NCBI GenBank assembly: GCA_035380245.1
Contig: DAOSXA010000001.1
Coordinates: 62,001-126,000 of the forward strand
Length of the DNA stretch: 64,000 nt
Origin: Candidatus Zixiibacteriota bacterium
Lineage (GTDB): Bacteria; Zixibacteria; MSB-5A5; GN15; FEB-12
Direction of reading: 5' to 3'
A program made the translations under genes and the position numbers. Below, piece by piece: positions 43,071-52,625 of this stretch. The notes under the pieces are model-generated. The model was not told where the DNA came from and made no database searches. It worked only from the letters and a program-made list of their open reading frames with translations. Position 1 is the first letter of the stretch. Every line of letters starts with the position of its first letter.

Positions 43071-46000
43071 GTGTTTAAGAAAATGCTCATGATTCTGATG
43101 GTTCTCGTCCTGCCGGTCATGGCGTTCGGTACCACGGATGACGGCAAACCGGTGAAGGTTATCACCGATGCCGATATTATTCATTATAACTACTGGTCGG
43201 CCGACACTGTCTACAACTTATCCGGTTTCTGCTACGTTGAAGACGGCGAAATCCTGATTATCGAGCCGGGTACCGTTATCAAAGGTAATCCCGGTCAGGC
43301 TGAAAACGCCACGGCTCTGATCGTCGCTCGCGGCGGTCGTATCTACGCCGAGGGAACCGAATGCAACCCGATTATCTTCACCTCGATCGATGACGATGTC
43401 GATGAATTCGACGACATCCCGCTCAACGACCTCGGTCGCGGCCTTTGGGGCGGTCTGATCATTCTCGGTCGGGCCATCCTCCCGGGCACTGATCTCAGCG
43501 CCAATCCACAGGTCATTCGCGAAGGTCAGATCGAAGGTATCCCGGAGACGGAAGTTCGCGGCGCTTACGGCGGCACCGATGATGAAGATAACTCCGGCGT
43601 TCTTCGCTATGTCTCCATCCGTCACGGCGGTTCCGAGATCGGCGAAGCCAACGAGATCAACGGCCTTACCATGGGTGCGGTCGGTTCCGGAACCACCATC
43701 AGCCACATCGAAGTGTTCTTTAACCTCGACGACGGCTACGAATGGTTCGGCGGTACCGTTTCCTGCGATCACCTCGTTGCCGCTTTCGTCGGCGACGACT
43801 GCTTCGACTGGGACGAAGGTTTCCGCGGTACCGGCCAGTTCTGGTTCGCCATCCATGGCTCCGATGTCGGCGACCGCGGTGGTGAGCACGACGGCACCTA
43901 CGGCAGTGAGCTTTCCACCTGCCCGCACACCAGCGGTGTAGTCTCCAACGCCACCTACATCGGTCGCGGCGCCGCGCAAACCGGCACCCAGCGTTGCTTC
44001 GAACTGCGTGAGAATATGTCCGGCGCTTACTACAACTCCATCTTCACCGATCACGGCACCTACGGCCTGAACGTTGAGGACAATGCCGCCGGCAGCACCC
44101 TGGATAATTTGAAGAACGGCAATCTCAAGCTGTACAATAACATCTGGTACGGTTTCGGCAACGGCAACACGTCGCTGGATATTGCCCACAGTGTTAACTC
44201 CGTTGACTCGATCGTCTTCCACAGCTACGATCCGAGCAACTATTGGAACGCCGGCGGCGTCAGCCCGTTTTCCGGTGCTCACGACAATCATAACTATCTG
44301 TCAACCACCGACGTCGTCGCTGCAACCGGGTCTCGGACCAACGACGGTTCCCTCGACCCGCGTGCGGACAACGACGCTTCCTGGTTCTACAACGACGGTA
44401 CGGATGCCTGGTCCTGGACCAATCCGTTCGACGCCGACAATTACGTCGGTTACCATCCGGAAGTCACCGACCCGAGCGGTTGCATCGACTATTCGAACTA
44501 CAAAGACTTCGAAGAAGTCGACTATGCCGGTGCGTTTGACCCCAACGCATCCGAGACCTGGGCTCACCAGTGGACGGCTCTCGATCAGTACGGATATCTG
44601 TTCTCGGCTCAGACCGCCGACTGCGACTGCGCTACTGATTTCGACGGCGCCAAGCCGGAAGTGGTCGTTACCGATGCCGACATCGACGGCTTCACCTACT
44701 TCTCCTCGGACATCGTTTGGAACCTGGATGGTTTCGTGTATGTCGAGGATGGCGACACTCTGATGATCGAGCCGGGCACCATCGTTAAGGGTAATCCCGG
44801 CCAGGCTGAAAACGCCACGGCTCTGATCGTCGCTCGCGGCGGTCGTATTCTTGCCATCGGCGATGAATGTTGCCCGATCATCTTCACTTCGATCGATGAT
44901 ATCGTCGACGATCCAAATGACATTCCGTTCAGTGACCTCGGTCGCGGTCTCTGGGGCGGCGTTATCCTCCTCGGTTACGCCGTTCTGCCGGGCACCGATT
45001 TGACAGCCGTACCTCAGGTCATCCGTGAAGGCCAGATCGAAGGTATCCCTGAGACCGAAGCCCGCGGCGCTTACGGCGGCACCGACGATGAAGACAACTC
45101 CGGTGTGCTGCGCTATGTCTCCATCCGTCACGGCGGTTCCGAGATTGGCGAAGCCAACGAGATCAACGGCCTTACCATGGGCGCAGTCGGTTCCGGCACC
45201 AAAATCAGCCATGTCGAAGTTTTCATGAACCTCGACGACGGCTATGAATGGTTCGGCGGCACCGTCAGTCCCGACCACCTGATCGCAGCGTTCGTCGGTG
45301 ACGACTGTTTCGACTGGGACGAGGGCTTCCGCGGTACCGGCCAGTTCTGGTTCGCCATTCACGATCACGAAGTCGGTGATCGCGGCGGTGAGCACGACGG
45401 CACCTACGGCAGCGAACTTTCCACCTGCCCGCACACCAGCGCCGTTGTTTCCAACGCTACCTACATCGGTCGCGGCGCCGAGCAGACCGGCACCCAGCGT
45501 TGTTTCGAACTGCGTGAGAATATGTCAGGCGCTTACTATAACTCCATCTTCACCGAACACGGCACCTACGGTCTGAACGTTGAAGACAATGCCGCCGGCA
45601 GCACTCTTGACAATCTCAAGAACGGCAATTTGAAGATGTACAACAACATCTGGTACGGCTTCGGCAACGGCAACTCGTCGCTGGACATTTCTCATAACGT
45701 CAATGCCGTGGATTCGATTCTCTTCCACAACTTCGATCCGAGCAACTACTGGAACGCCGGCAGCGCCAGCCCGTTCTCCGGCGCCTACGACAACCATAAC
45801 TACCTGTCCACTATCGACGTTATCAACAACTCCGGCACTCGTACGAACGATAATTCCCTCGACCCGCGCGCGACCAACTTCGACTCGCTGTTCCTCAACG
45901 ACGGCTCCGCTCCGTGGTCATGGACCAATCCGTTCAATACCGATAACTTCATCGGCTACCATCCGGAGATCACCGATCCGAGCGGCTGTATCGATTATTC

Positions 46001-46358
46001 GAACTACAAGGATTTCGAGCAAGTCGACTACGCCGGTGCGTTCGATCCCAACGTCTCCATGGATGAGTGTTGGGCGGCCGGTTGGTCGTTCCTCTCCTGT
46101 GGTGATTTCCTCGGCGACAATCCGTTCAACGGTGGTGGTTGCTGCCAGATCGTTGGCGATATCAACCACTCCGGCGCCGGTCCGGACATTTCCGACCTGG
46201 TTTACCTCGTCACCTACATGTTCTCCGGCGGTCCGGCTCCTGACTGCATAGAAGAAGCCGATATTAACGGCTCCGGCGCCGGTCCGGACATCTCCGACCT
46301 GGTTTACCTCGTCACTTACATGTTCTCCGGCGGCCCGGCTCCGGCGGATTGCCTGTAA
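43071..46358 (+). CDS. Secreted protein with two ~500-residue tandem domains and dockerin-like C-terminus
   Basis: This is a 1095-residue exported protein. The signal peptide follows GTG 43071 (MFKKMLMILMVLVLPVMAFG). Two copies of one domain, about residues 26-527 and 528-999, are very similar; each contains IEPGTxxKGNPGQAENATALIVARGGRI, DLGRGLWGG, REGQIEGIPETE, EDNSGVLRYVSIRHGGSEIGEANEINGLTMGAVGSGT and a C-terminal NNIWYGFGNGN…SNYWNAG. The same domain is common in exported proteins of Bacteroidetes and relatives, often beside TonB receptors, and has a beta-helix-like look. Two dockerin-like repeats close the protein (GDINHSGAGPDISDLVYLVTYMFSGGPAP). It may cooperate with the TonB receptor just upstream as a surface ligand binder (inference). 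Confidence 0.85.
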   Translation: MFKKMLMILMVLVLPVMAFGTTDDGKPVKVITDADIIHYNYWSADTVYNLSGFCYVEDGEILIIEPGTVIKGNPGQAENATALIVARGGRIYAEGTECNPIIFTSIDDDVDEFDDIPLNDLGRGLWGGLIILGRAILPGTDLSANPQVIREGQIEGIPETEVRGAYGGTDDEDNSGVLRYVSIRHGGSEIGEANEINGLTMGAVGSGTTISHIEVFFNLDDGYEWFGGTVSCDHLVAAFVGDDCFDWDEGFRGTGQFWFAIHGSDVGDRGGEHDGTYGSELSTCPHTSGVVSNATYIGRGAAQTGTQRCFELRENMSGAYYNSIFTDHGTYGLNVEDNAAGSTLDNLKNGNLKLYNNIWYGFGNGNTSLDIAHSVNSVDSIVFHSYDPSNYWNAGGVSPFSGAHDNHNYLSTTDVVAATGSRTNDGSLDPRADNDASWFYNDGTDAWSWTNPFDADNYVGYHPEVTDPSGCIDYSNYKDFEEVDYAGAFDPNASETWAHQWTALDQYGYLFSAQTADCDCATDFDGAKPEVVVTDADIDGFTYFSSDIVWNLDGFVYVEDGDTLMIEPGTIVKGNPGQAENATALIVARGGRILAIGDECCPIIFTSIDDIVDDPNDIPFSDLGRGLWGGVILLGYAVLPGTDLTAVPQVIREGQIEGIPETEARGAYGGTDDEDNSGVLRYVSIRHGGSEIGEANEINGLTMGAVGSGTKISHVEVFMNLDDGYEWFGGTVSPDHLIAAFVGDDCFDWDEGFRGTGQFWFAIHDHEVGDRGGEHDGTYGSELSTCPHTSAVVSNATYIGRGAEQTGTQRCFELRENMSGAYYNSIFTEHGTYGLNVEDNAAGSTLDNLKNGNLKMYNNIWYGFGNGNSSLDISHNVNAVDSILFHNFDPSNYWNAGSASPFSGAYDNHNYLSTIDVINNSGTRTNDNSLDPRATNFDSLFLNDGSAPWSWTNPFNTDNFIGYHPEITDPSGCIDYSNYKDFEQVDYAGAFDPNVSMDECWAAGWSFLSCGDFLGDNPFNGGGCCQIVGDINHSGAGPDISDLVYLVTYMFSGGPAPDCIEEADINGSGAGPDISDLVYLVTYMFSGGPAPADCL
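43146..46066 (+). repeat. 1506-bp in-frame tandem duplication
   Basis: Matching sequence recurs at a constant offset of 1506 bases (for example GGTAATCCCGG at 43284 and 44790; GATCCGAGCAACTA at 44228 and 45734). The first copy runs from about 43146, the second from about 44652 to 46066. High nucleotide identity, including long exact blocks, indicates recent duplication or ongoing gene conversion. Confidence 0.85.
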
Positions 46359-46400
46359 TCAGGCCCTTTCTACCCGGTTCAAAACCGGCTTTCCTATCCG

Positions 46401-46436
46401 AAGCGGAGAAGGTTAATCCTTCTCCGCTTGTTTTTT
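46401..46436 (+). terminator. Intrinsic terminator
   Basis: AAGCGGAGAAGG (46401-46412) pairs perfectly with CCTTCTCCGCTT (46418-46429), then G and six Ts. It ends the dockerin protein gene. The remaining ~265 bases up to 46701 show no gene and should contain the next promoter. Confidence 0.9.
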
Positions 46437-46701
46437 CCGATAAATCCATCTTTCATTCGGCAAGAGCCTGATATATTCCGCATCTATATGCAAACACCGG
46501 GGTGCCGATAAACGGGATACCCGTGGTTATTCTTGCTGCAATAAACTTAGAGGCCGCGTATATTGAGTATGTTATGGATTTTATAAAAGTGACCTCCATT
46601 AGGACGCTGCTGTCCGGAATACTTCTGAGGTCGAATAATACAGGGATACAGTCGATATCGTAAGTATACGTATTTCGTTTCCGCTATTCAGAGAGGTTAA
46701 C

Positions 46702-49700
46702 ATGCACAAGCTACGCAATGCAAGCATAGGACTGCTATTGCTGACTGTTTTAGCCGTGCCTGCCGCGGCCCAGATCAGTCAGGGAGGAACACCGGTTAGC
46801 ATTCTCAAATCGCTGCCAAAAGATATTCCCACAAGAACGATGGAGAGCATCAATCTGCCGACTCTTCTGGTTGAAGACTCCCTTGAAGCAGCCGATGGTC
46901 TTCCCTATCGTTTCGGCTATCCTTTCGACGTCAAGTACAACCTGTCCAACTCCGGCCGCTGGGATGAGCTGGAAGACGGCAGCCGCGTTTGGCGTCTCAG
47001 AATCTCCGCACCGGGAGCTTATTCCATAAATCTGCTTTATGATCGCTTCGTCATGCCCAAAGGAGCCCGGATGTGGGTCTATAGCGAAGACCAAAGCATG
47101 ATCATCGGAGCCTTTACCGAACTTAACAATAAGAGTCATGGAGAATTCTCGACGGCGCCGGTCAAAGGGGATGTGACCATTGTCGAGTATTATGAACCGG
47201 TTGAGGTTTTAGGCCAAGGTGAGGTCAGCATCTCCCGCATTGTTCACGCCTACCGCGATATTTTCAACTACGGCGGCACTCATGCCGAGAAGGACTACGG
47301 CGAATCAGGATATTGTAACAACAATATCAACTGTTCCGTAGGAGACGACTGGCAAAACGAAAAGCGCGGTGTCGCGATGGTGCTTCTCTCCGGCGGTTAT
47401 CGCTGGTGCTCCGGCTCTCTCGTCAACAACGTTCGCCAGGATCAAACCCCGTATTTCCTGACCGCCAACCATTGCCTCGGCTCCGAAAGCACGTGGTTGT
47501 TCATGTTCAAATACGAGAGCCCCACCTGCACCAACCAGGACGGCCCCACCGGTTACACCATTTCGGGTTCAACTCTCCGGGCCAGTAATTCCACGGCTGA
47601 TTTCGGCCTCGTCCAGTTGAGCCAGTCGGTTCCCGACAACTACGATCCGTACTACAACGGCTGGTCCAACATCAACACGGCCCCGACCAGTTCCGTAGCC
47701 ATCCATCATCCCTCCGGTGACATCAAAAAAATCTCGTTCGATTACGATGCCGCGACCTCGGCCGACTATCTCGAAACCTCCGGCACTACGCATTGGCGGA
47801 TCATCCAATGGGACGACGGCACGACCGAGGGCGGTTCTTCCGGCTCTCCCCTCTTTGACCAGAACCATCGCGTGGTCGGGCAACTTCACGGCGGCTACGC
47901 TTCCTGTTACAGCCTTACTTCCGACTGGTATGGCAAGTTTTCGCTTTCCTGGAGCATCGGCTCCTCGTCATCCGGTCGCCTGCGCGACTGGCTCGATCCC
48001 GACAACACCGGCGCGACTACACTTGATGGGCTCGATCCTTTCGCCGGCATCACCATCGACCATACGCCTCTGATCGACACCAGGGATACGCTGAATTCCT
48101 ATCGTGTCGAGGCGGTGATTACATCCGCTTCAGATTTAATCGAGGACTCTCTACTGGTCTATTACAATGCCGGTTCCGGCTGGCAAGAGCTAACCATGAT
48201 CCCGGGTGCTTCTACCGACGAATTTTATGCCGACATCCCCGCTCAATCACCGGGTGATTCAATCTATTACTACATCCACGCCCGTGACCTGTCGGGACAC
48301 GAAGCCACCACCGACACCTATTCCTTCCGCGTTATCGATTATGAAATGACGGTGATGCCGGAGGCGCTCGGCGACAGTGCCCTTTACCTTATCACAGTCT
48401 GGTATCGGGTGGCCATCACCAACACCGGCCTTTACGAAGACACCTACGACCTTGATCTCAGCGGGTATTCCTGGGCTTCCGCCGTTTTCGATGAAAACAT
48501 GAGCCTGCCGCTTACCGAAATCGGTCCGATTCCTGCCGGCGACACCGGTATCATCATGATTGCCGTCGACATCGAATCGAACATCTACGGCGATCAGGAC
48601 ATGGCGCAATTGACCGTCACCTCCGACGGTGATCCATCCATCACCGACAGCAGAACTTTTACCACCATGTCTCTGGGTTCCACTTCCGAAGCTCCCTGGT
48701 CGGATTATGTCGAGAATCCCACCGTCGACGAAATTCTTTGGGTTGTCAACCAGGGAGTCGAATCCTCGACCGAAGCGCAGGATCCTCCATCGGGACCTTA
48801 TGCTCTCAACTTCGACGGCGGTAATGATACCCTCGTATCGCAGCCAATCGACATATCCGCCGTCACTTCCGGCTATTACCTGTCGTACGGTTTCGAGCGC
48901 GGCGGTAACGGTTCCATGCCCTCCGCCGGTGATGACCTCTCGGTCGACATCAAGGATCAGATCGGAACCTGGATCGAAGTCGCCAATCATTCCGGCGACG
49001 GTTCTCGCATGACCGCTTTCGAGTACAACACTATCGAGATTCCCTCCTCTGCCTACGATACCGATTTCCAGATCCGTTTCCGTTCCGAGGGTGATTGTGT
49101 CGGTTGCGATGACTGGTTCGTCGATGATATCCGCGTCGATTTTGCCCCGGTAATCGACATTACGCCGACTACCGTTACGGAGAATCTTATCTCGGGTGAC
49201 TCGACACAAGTTACCCTGAATCTTGGCAACATCGGCGACGGCGACGCCAGCTACAGCCTTGGTATCCAGCTTGACCTCACGCCCACACTGAACAACGGCA
49301 ATCCCGTTACCGACCTCGAACCGGCCACCCACGAACAGCCTGCTCTCGATGGTACTTTCGAGGATATTAAGGGAGTCGATTATCCCGACATCGGCGCGCC
49401 GGTTTTGTACGACGCCGGCGGTCCCGATGAGTTCGGTTATTTCTGGATTGACTCGGACGATCCCGACGGTCCTGTCTTTAGCTGGGTGAATGCCACTGTT
49501 TACGGTGAAAATATCACCTCCGGCATTGACGACGACAACTATCTCGGGCCATTCGACATCGGTTTCAGTTTCCCCTTCTACGACGGCTCCTACAATCAGC
49601 TTTACATCGGCTCCAACGGCTTGATTGGATTCACCGCCGCCGATCTCGACACACGCTACAAAACGACAATCCCCACCGCCGCTACTCCCAACAATATGAT

Positions 49701-50430
49701 CTGCTGGCTGTGGGATGATCTCGACCCGACCGACGGCGACAACACCGACGCCGAAATCTGGATCGATACCACCGGTGGCCGGTGTGTTGTTTCCTTCATT
49801 GACTATCCCGAATACGGGGCCTCGGCTGGTGATGTTATCACCGCGCAGGTAATTCTGGATCAAAGCGGTTCGATCACCCTCCAATATCTGACCATTGCCG
49901 CCGGTTTCGACGCCAACTCCGGCACGGTCGGCATTGAGAATTACGATGGCTCTGATGGTCTCGAAATCGCTTATGCCACCAGCTACCTGCACGACAATCT
50001 CGCCGTCCTGATCGCCAAACCGAGCCAGTGGTTACACGTTGACAAAGTTGCCGGGCAGATTGAACACGGCCTGACCGACTATCCGGTTTTAACGCTCAGC
50101 GCCGCCGCTCTCGACACCGGCAGCTACAGCGCTAACGTGATCGTTTCCTCCAATGATCCCAACACCGCCAACAATCCCTGGACCATCCCGATTACTCTGA
50201 CAGTCACGAGCGAACAGATCATCGTCTGTGGTGATGTTAACAATGACGGCTCCGGTCCGGACATTTCCGATCTGGTCTACCTGGTCGCCTACATGTTCTC
50301 CGACGGTCCCGCTCCGGAGGTGATGGCTGCCACAGACGTCAACGGCAGTGGCTCCGGCCCGGACATTTCCGATTTGGTCTACCTGGTTACTTATATGTTC
50401 CAGGAAGGTCCTGCTCTCAACTGTCCATAG
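46702..50430 (+). CDS. Secreted trypsin-like serine protease with dockerin-like C-terminus
   Basis: This is a 1242-residue exported protein with the signal peptide MHKLRNASIGLLLLTVLAVPAAAQ. An N-terminal beta domain (FDVKYNLSNSGRWDELEDGSRVWRLRISAPGA) precedes a chymotrypsin-fold protease domain (~205-440) like lysyl endopeptidases. Its catalytic triad is His257 (FLTANHCLG), Asp300 (TADFGLVQL) and Ser380 (EGGSSGSPLF). Beta-sandwich and jelly-roll modules follow, then two dockerin-like repeats (GSGPDISDLVYLVTYMFQEGPA). AGAGG precedes the ATG. It probably cleaves extracellular protein and is held at the surface through the dockerin. The cleavage preference is not readable from sequence alone. 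Confidence 0.9.
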   Translation: MHKLRNASIGLLLLTVLAVPAAAQISQGGTPVSILKSLPKDIPTRTMESINLPTLLVEDSLEAADGLPYRFGYPFDVKYNLSNSGRWDELEDGSRVWRLRISAPGAYSINLLYDRFVMPKGARMWVYSEDQSMIIGAFTELNNKSHGEFSTAPVKGDVTIVEYYEPVEVLGQGEVSISRIVHAYRDIFNYGGTHAEKDYGESGYCNNNINCSVGDDWQNEKRGVAMVLLSGGYRWCSGSLVNNVRQDQTPYFLTANHCLGSESTWLFMFKYESPTCTNQDGPTGYTISGSTLRASNSTADFGLVQLSQSVPDNYDPYYNGWSNINTAPTSSVAIHHPSGDIKKISFDYDAATSADYLETSGTTHWRIIQWDDGTTEGGSSGSPLFDQNHRVVGQLHGGYASCYSLTSDWYGKFSLSWSIGSSSSGRLRDWLDPDNTGATTLDGLDPFAGITIDHTPLIDTRDTLNSYRVEAVITSASDLIEDSLLVYYNAGSGWQELTMIPGASTDEFYADIPAQSPGDSIYYYIHARDLSGHEATTDTYSFRVIDYEMTVMPEALGDSALYLITVWYRVAITNTGLYEDTYDLDLSGYSWASAVFDENMSLPLTEIGPIPAGDTGIIMIAVDIESNIYGDQDMAQLTVTSDGDPSITDSRTFTTMSLGSTSEAPWSDYVENPTVDEILWVVNQGVESSTEAQDPPSGPYALNFDGGNDTLVSQPIDISAVTSGYYLSYGFERGGNGSMPSAGDDLSVDIKDQIGTWIEVANHSGDGSRMTAFEYNTIEIPSSAYDTDFQIRFRSEGDCVGCDDWFVDDIRVDFAPVIDITPTTVTENLISGDSTQVTLNLGNIGDGDASYSLGIQLDLTPTLNNGNPVTDLEPATHEQPALDGTFEDIKGVDYPDIGAPVLYDAGGPDEFGYFWIDSDDPDGPVFSWVNATVYGENITSGIDDDNYLGPFDIGFSFPFYDGSYNQLYIGSNGLIGFTAADLDTRYKTTIPTAATPNNMICWLWDDLDPTDGDNTDAEIWIDTTGGRCVVSFIDYPEYGASAGDVITAQVILDQSGSITLQYLTIAAGFDANSGTVGIENYDGSDGLEIAYATSYLHDNLAVLIAKPSQWLHVDKVAGQIEHGLTDYPVLTLSAAALDTGSYSANVIVSSNDPNTANNPWTIPITLTVTSEQIIVCGDVNNDGSGPDISDLVYLVAYMFSDGPAPEVMAATDVNGSGSGPDISDLVYLVTYMFQEGPALNCP

Positions 50431-50458
50431 ATGCGAATGTCATACTGAAATGCGAAGA

Positions 50459-50486
50459 AGCCCGGCTAACCAGCCGGGCTTTTTTT
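50459..50486 (+). terminator. Intrinsic terminator of the protease gene
   Basis: AGCCCGGCT (50459-50467), loop AACC, AGCCGGGCT (50472-50480), then six Ts. It lies 28 bases after the stop. Confidence 0.92.
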
Positions 50487-50664
50487 AATGCACTCACGCC
50501 ACAATGGCTCCGAACTCAGCCTCTAAGATATCCTTGTTCCGTCGCTCTGCGGCGGAATGCCGGAACAACCGGTTTCTCCGACGCTCTGCGTCCTTCCTTA
50601 CCTCTTGACACACCCGAAGAAGGCCTTGCGATACTCCCCTCTCTCCCGTTATCCCGCACCTGTC

Positions 50665-50694
50665 TTGACTTTTAACCAATTCTCCACATATTAT
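50665..50694 (+). promoter_or_regulatory. Sigma-70-type promoter for the lipoprotein gene
   Basis: TTGACT at 50665 and TATTAT at 50689 are separated by 18 bases, 52 bases before the ATG. The rest of the gap (50487-50664) holds no supported gene. Confidence 0.5.
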
Positions 50695-50745
50695 TGATAC
50701 AATGACCCACTATGTTCGGAGGCTGTATGTTTAGAAAGGTTTCTT

Positions 50746-52413
50746 ATGAGTAGATATAATTATAGTCTGATGCGTACGTTGTTTTACATCTTCGTGATCT
50801 CTATATTCGCAGCCGGATTCGTTGTCCTTGGACTCAATCTCGGCTGTAGCAGCGATGATTCTTCAACCGATTCCGGCAGCGGCGGCAATACCGGTATGAC
50901 CGTTGGCCCGGACGGCGGCACTGTCACCGACGAAGGCGTCACGCTGGTTTTCCCGGCCGGAGCGCTGGACAACAGTATCACCGTAACAGTCGACTACCAT
51001 GAAGACCAATGGGACCTCCCCGACAGCATGGCCTCATCGCACTGCGGTGAACTCGGCGCAGTCACCTTCGGTCCTGAAGGACAGACCTTCAACTCGCCCG
51101 TCTCCATGACTATGCCGATCAACCAATCCACAGCTCCGGGCACAGCGCTGGCCCTGTGGATCTGGAACGATTCGGCCCAGGCCTGGGAAGACACCCAGGA
51201 TACGGCCATCGTCAACGCCGATGGCCTCTCGGTCACCGCCCCGATCCGCCATTTCTCGTCGTACTCGACAGCCACCGGGTTTGATCTGGGTGGTCACTTC
51301 AACAACGTGAGTCCCGTCAACACCATGACTATAATGATGGCCTTCAACAGTTGGATATCCTGGATGTCCGGTTGGCGGCATGTGGACATGAAGAAGCAAT
51401 TCGTGGACTGCTGCACTCGTGTCACCGGCATTGAATATCACTTTGTCTACCAGAGCCCATCGAACAGCTATCCGAGGACATATTCCGAAGGAGATCTCGA
51501 GGATTATGACTATCGAGAATCGTACCAATCCTCCGACGGCGCGTTTGGCAGCGGCTACTACGTCTCGGTAACCATCGATGTCTATTGGACCAACCAGGCT
51601 CCTGACGAGGTTGACGTTCGCACCGATAACGATTGGTTCGACATCACCGGCGGCGTTACCTATCAGGCGGCAATAACCGGCCGCTCCATTTGCGGCGAAA
51701 AACTGATGGTCAACATCCCCTTCGACTTCGACCTATACGGACCCGGCAACCTGTCGGTAGAACACGCCAATACCGGCGCTACCGGCATCGCCACTACCAC
51801 CTACACCACCTCCGACACCGGCCAGGTGACAATTGAGGGTGAAGCGAAAACCTGTCTGGCACGCGGCGGCCTTCAGATCGCCACCGGCGGCGCTCAGATC
51901 CACGTGGTCGCCTGCAAAGAATGGTACCTGGCTGTGACCATCACTTTCACTCACACCTGCGAAAACTGGGGATTCATTGATCAGGTTGACATGCTCGTCC
52001 CCCTGACGATTGAAGAGAACGATTACGTGACCTGCGCCACCGGTGAGGGATCCCAGATTGCCGTCATGGGCTCGAGCAACGAACACTGCGAAGTATCCAG
52101 CTCCAGCACTCCGGACTTTACCGTCTACGCCCAGGGCAACATCGTTGGACAAACCCTGTATATAACAATCGCACCGATCGGCTTCTCCGCCGAGTTCACC
52201 ATGACCTGCACTTACGACGATCACACCTCCGACTACGATATACCGGCTTACACTTATCTGCTGCCGTCGATCATCGCCGGACAGGCATTCAGCGAGTATC
52301 CTATCATTCTGGAGCCAGGTGCTTCCTTCAGCGGCTCCGGCCATGACACCACCGACGATGAGAATCCAATCGCTTATGAATTCACCGTCATGGTAGGGTG
52401 CACTACCAATTAA
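50746..52413 (+). CDS. Lipoprotein with ZU5-like domain
   Basis: This is a 555-residue exported lipoprotein. The hydrophobic segment LFYIFVISIFAAGFVVLGLNLGC ends in a lipobox Cys followed by SSDDSSTDSGSGGN, a typical outer-membrane lipoprotein linker. Residues ~50-180 resemble a ZU5-like domain (VGPDGGTVTDEGVTLVFPAGALDNSITVTVDY…FGPEGQTFNSPVSMTMPI). The remaining ~370 residues are beta-rich with several cysteines and are not recognised. It is transcribed alone from its own promoter. Confidence 0.75.
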   Translation: MSRYNYSLMRTLFYIFVISIFAAGFVVLGLNLGCSSDDSSTDSGSGGNTGMTVGPDGGTVTDEGVTLVFPAGALDNSITVTVDYHEDQWDLPDSMASSHCGELGAVTFGPEGQTFNSPVSMTMPINQSTAPGTALALWIWNDSAQAWEDTQDTAIVNADGLSVTAPIRHFSSYSTATGFDLGGHFNNVSPVNTMTIMMAFNSWISWMSGWRHVDMKKQFVDCCTRVTGIEYHFVYQSPSNSYPRTYSEGDLEDYDYRESYQSSDGAFGSGYYVSVTIDVYWTNQAPDEVDVRTDNDWFDITGGVTYQAAITGRSICGEKLMVNIPFDFDLYGPGNLSVEHANTGATGIATTTYTTSDTGQVTIEGEAKTCLARGGLQIATGGAQIHVVACKEWYLAVTITFTHTCENWGFIDQVDMLVPLTIEENDYVTCATGEGSQIAVMGSSNEHCEVSSSSTPDFTVYAQGNIVGQTLYITIAPIGFSAEFTMTCTYDDHTSDYDIPAYTYLLPSIIAGQAFSEYPIILEPGASFSGSGHDTTDDENPIAYEFTVMVGCTTN

Positions 52414-52450
52414 CCATAATTTACTGTCTGACAATATCTTGCTACCATAA

Positions 52451-52479
52451 CTCCTCGGGTCGAACAACGACCCGGGGAG
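52451..52479. other. Hairpin after the lipoprotein gene
   Basis: CTCC-t-CGGGTCG (52451-52462) pairs with CGACCCG-g-GGAG (52468-52479). There is no T tract, so it may protect the 3' end or terminate weakly. Confidence 0.4.
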
Positions 52480-52526
52480 AAACCTGAACAAAGGTCACAG
52501 AGACCTACTTTTCACATAATTCCCCC

Positions 52527-52555
52527 TTGACAAGTTAGTTAGGACTCACTATCTT
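52527..52555 (+). promoter_or_regulatory. Sigma-70-type promoter for the cytochrome operon
   Basis: TTGACA (52527-52532), 17 bases, TATCTT (52550-52555). It is the only clear promoter in front of the cytochrome gene. Confidence 0.6.
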
Positions 52556-52569
52556 TTTCACAGTCCTAA

Positions 52570-52585
52570 TGTGACGTGTTTCACA
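52570..52585. promoter_or_regulatory. CRP/FNR-family binding site
   Basis: TGTGA-N6-TCACA at 52570-52585 is a perfect CRP-type dyad. It lies about 15-30 bases downstream of the -10 of the promoter at 52527-52555, a position that favours repression unless another promoter is used. Confidence 0.6.
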
Positions 52586-52625
52586 ATCCTGTTTGCGGGA
52601 TTAAGGGTTGGCTTAGGAGGTATTT

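Noticed and set aside
43218..45434. Long minus-strand ORFs opposite the duplicated dockerin protein
   Set aside because: They repeat each other because the sense gene is duplicated; no protein family is evident.
48259..49992. 577-codon minus-strand ORF within the protease gene
   Set aside because: Codon-bias shadow (Val/Gly/Asp-rich); the sense strand has protease triad and dockerin.
50494..50679. 61-codon minus-strand ORF after the protease terminator
   Set aside because: Arg-rich frame across a region containing a promoter for the next gene; no ribosome binding site.
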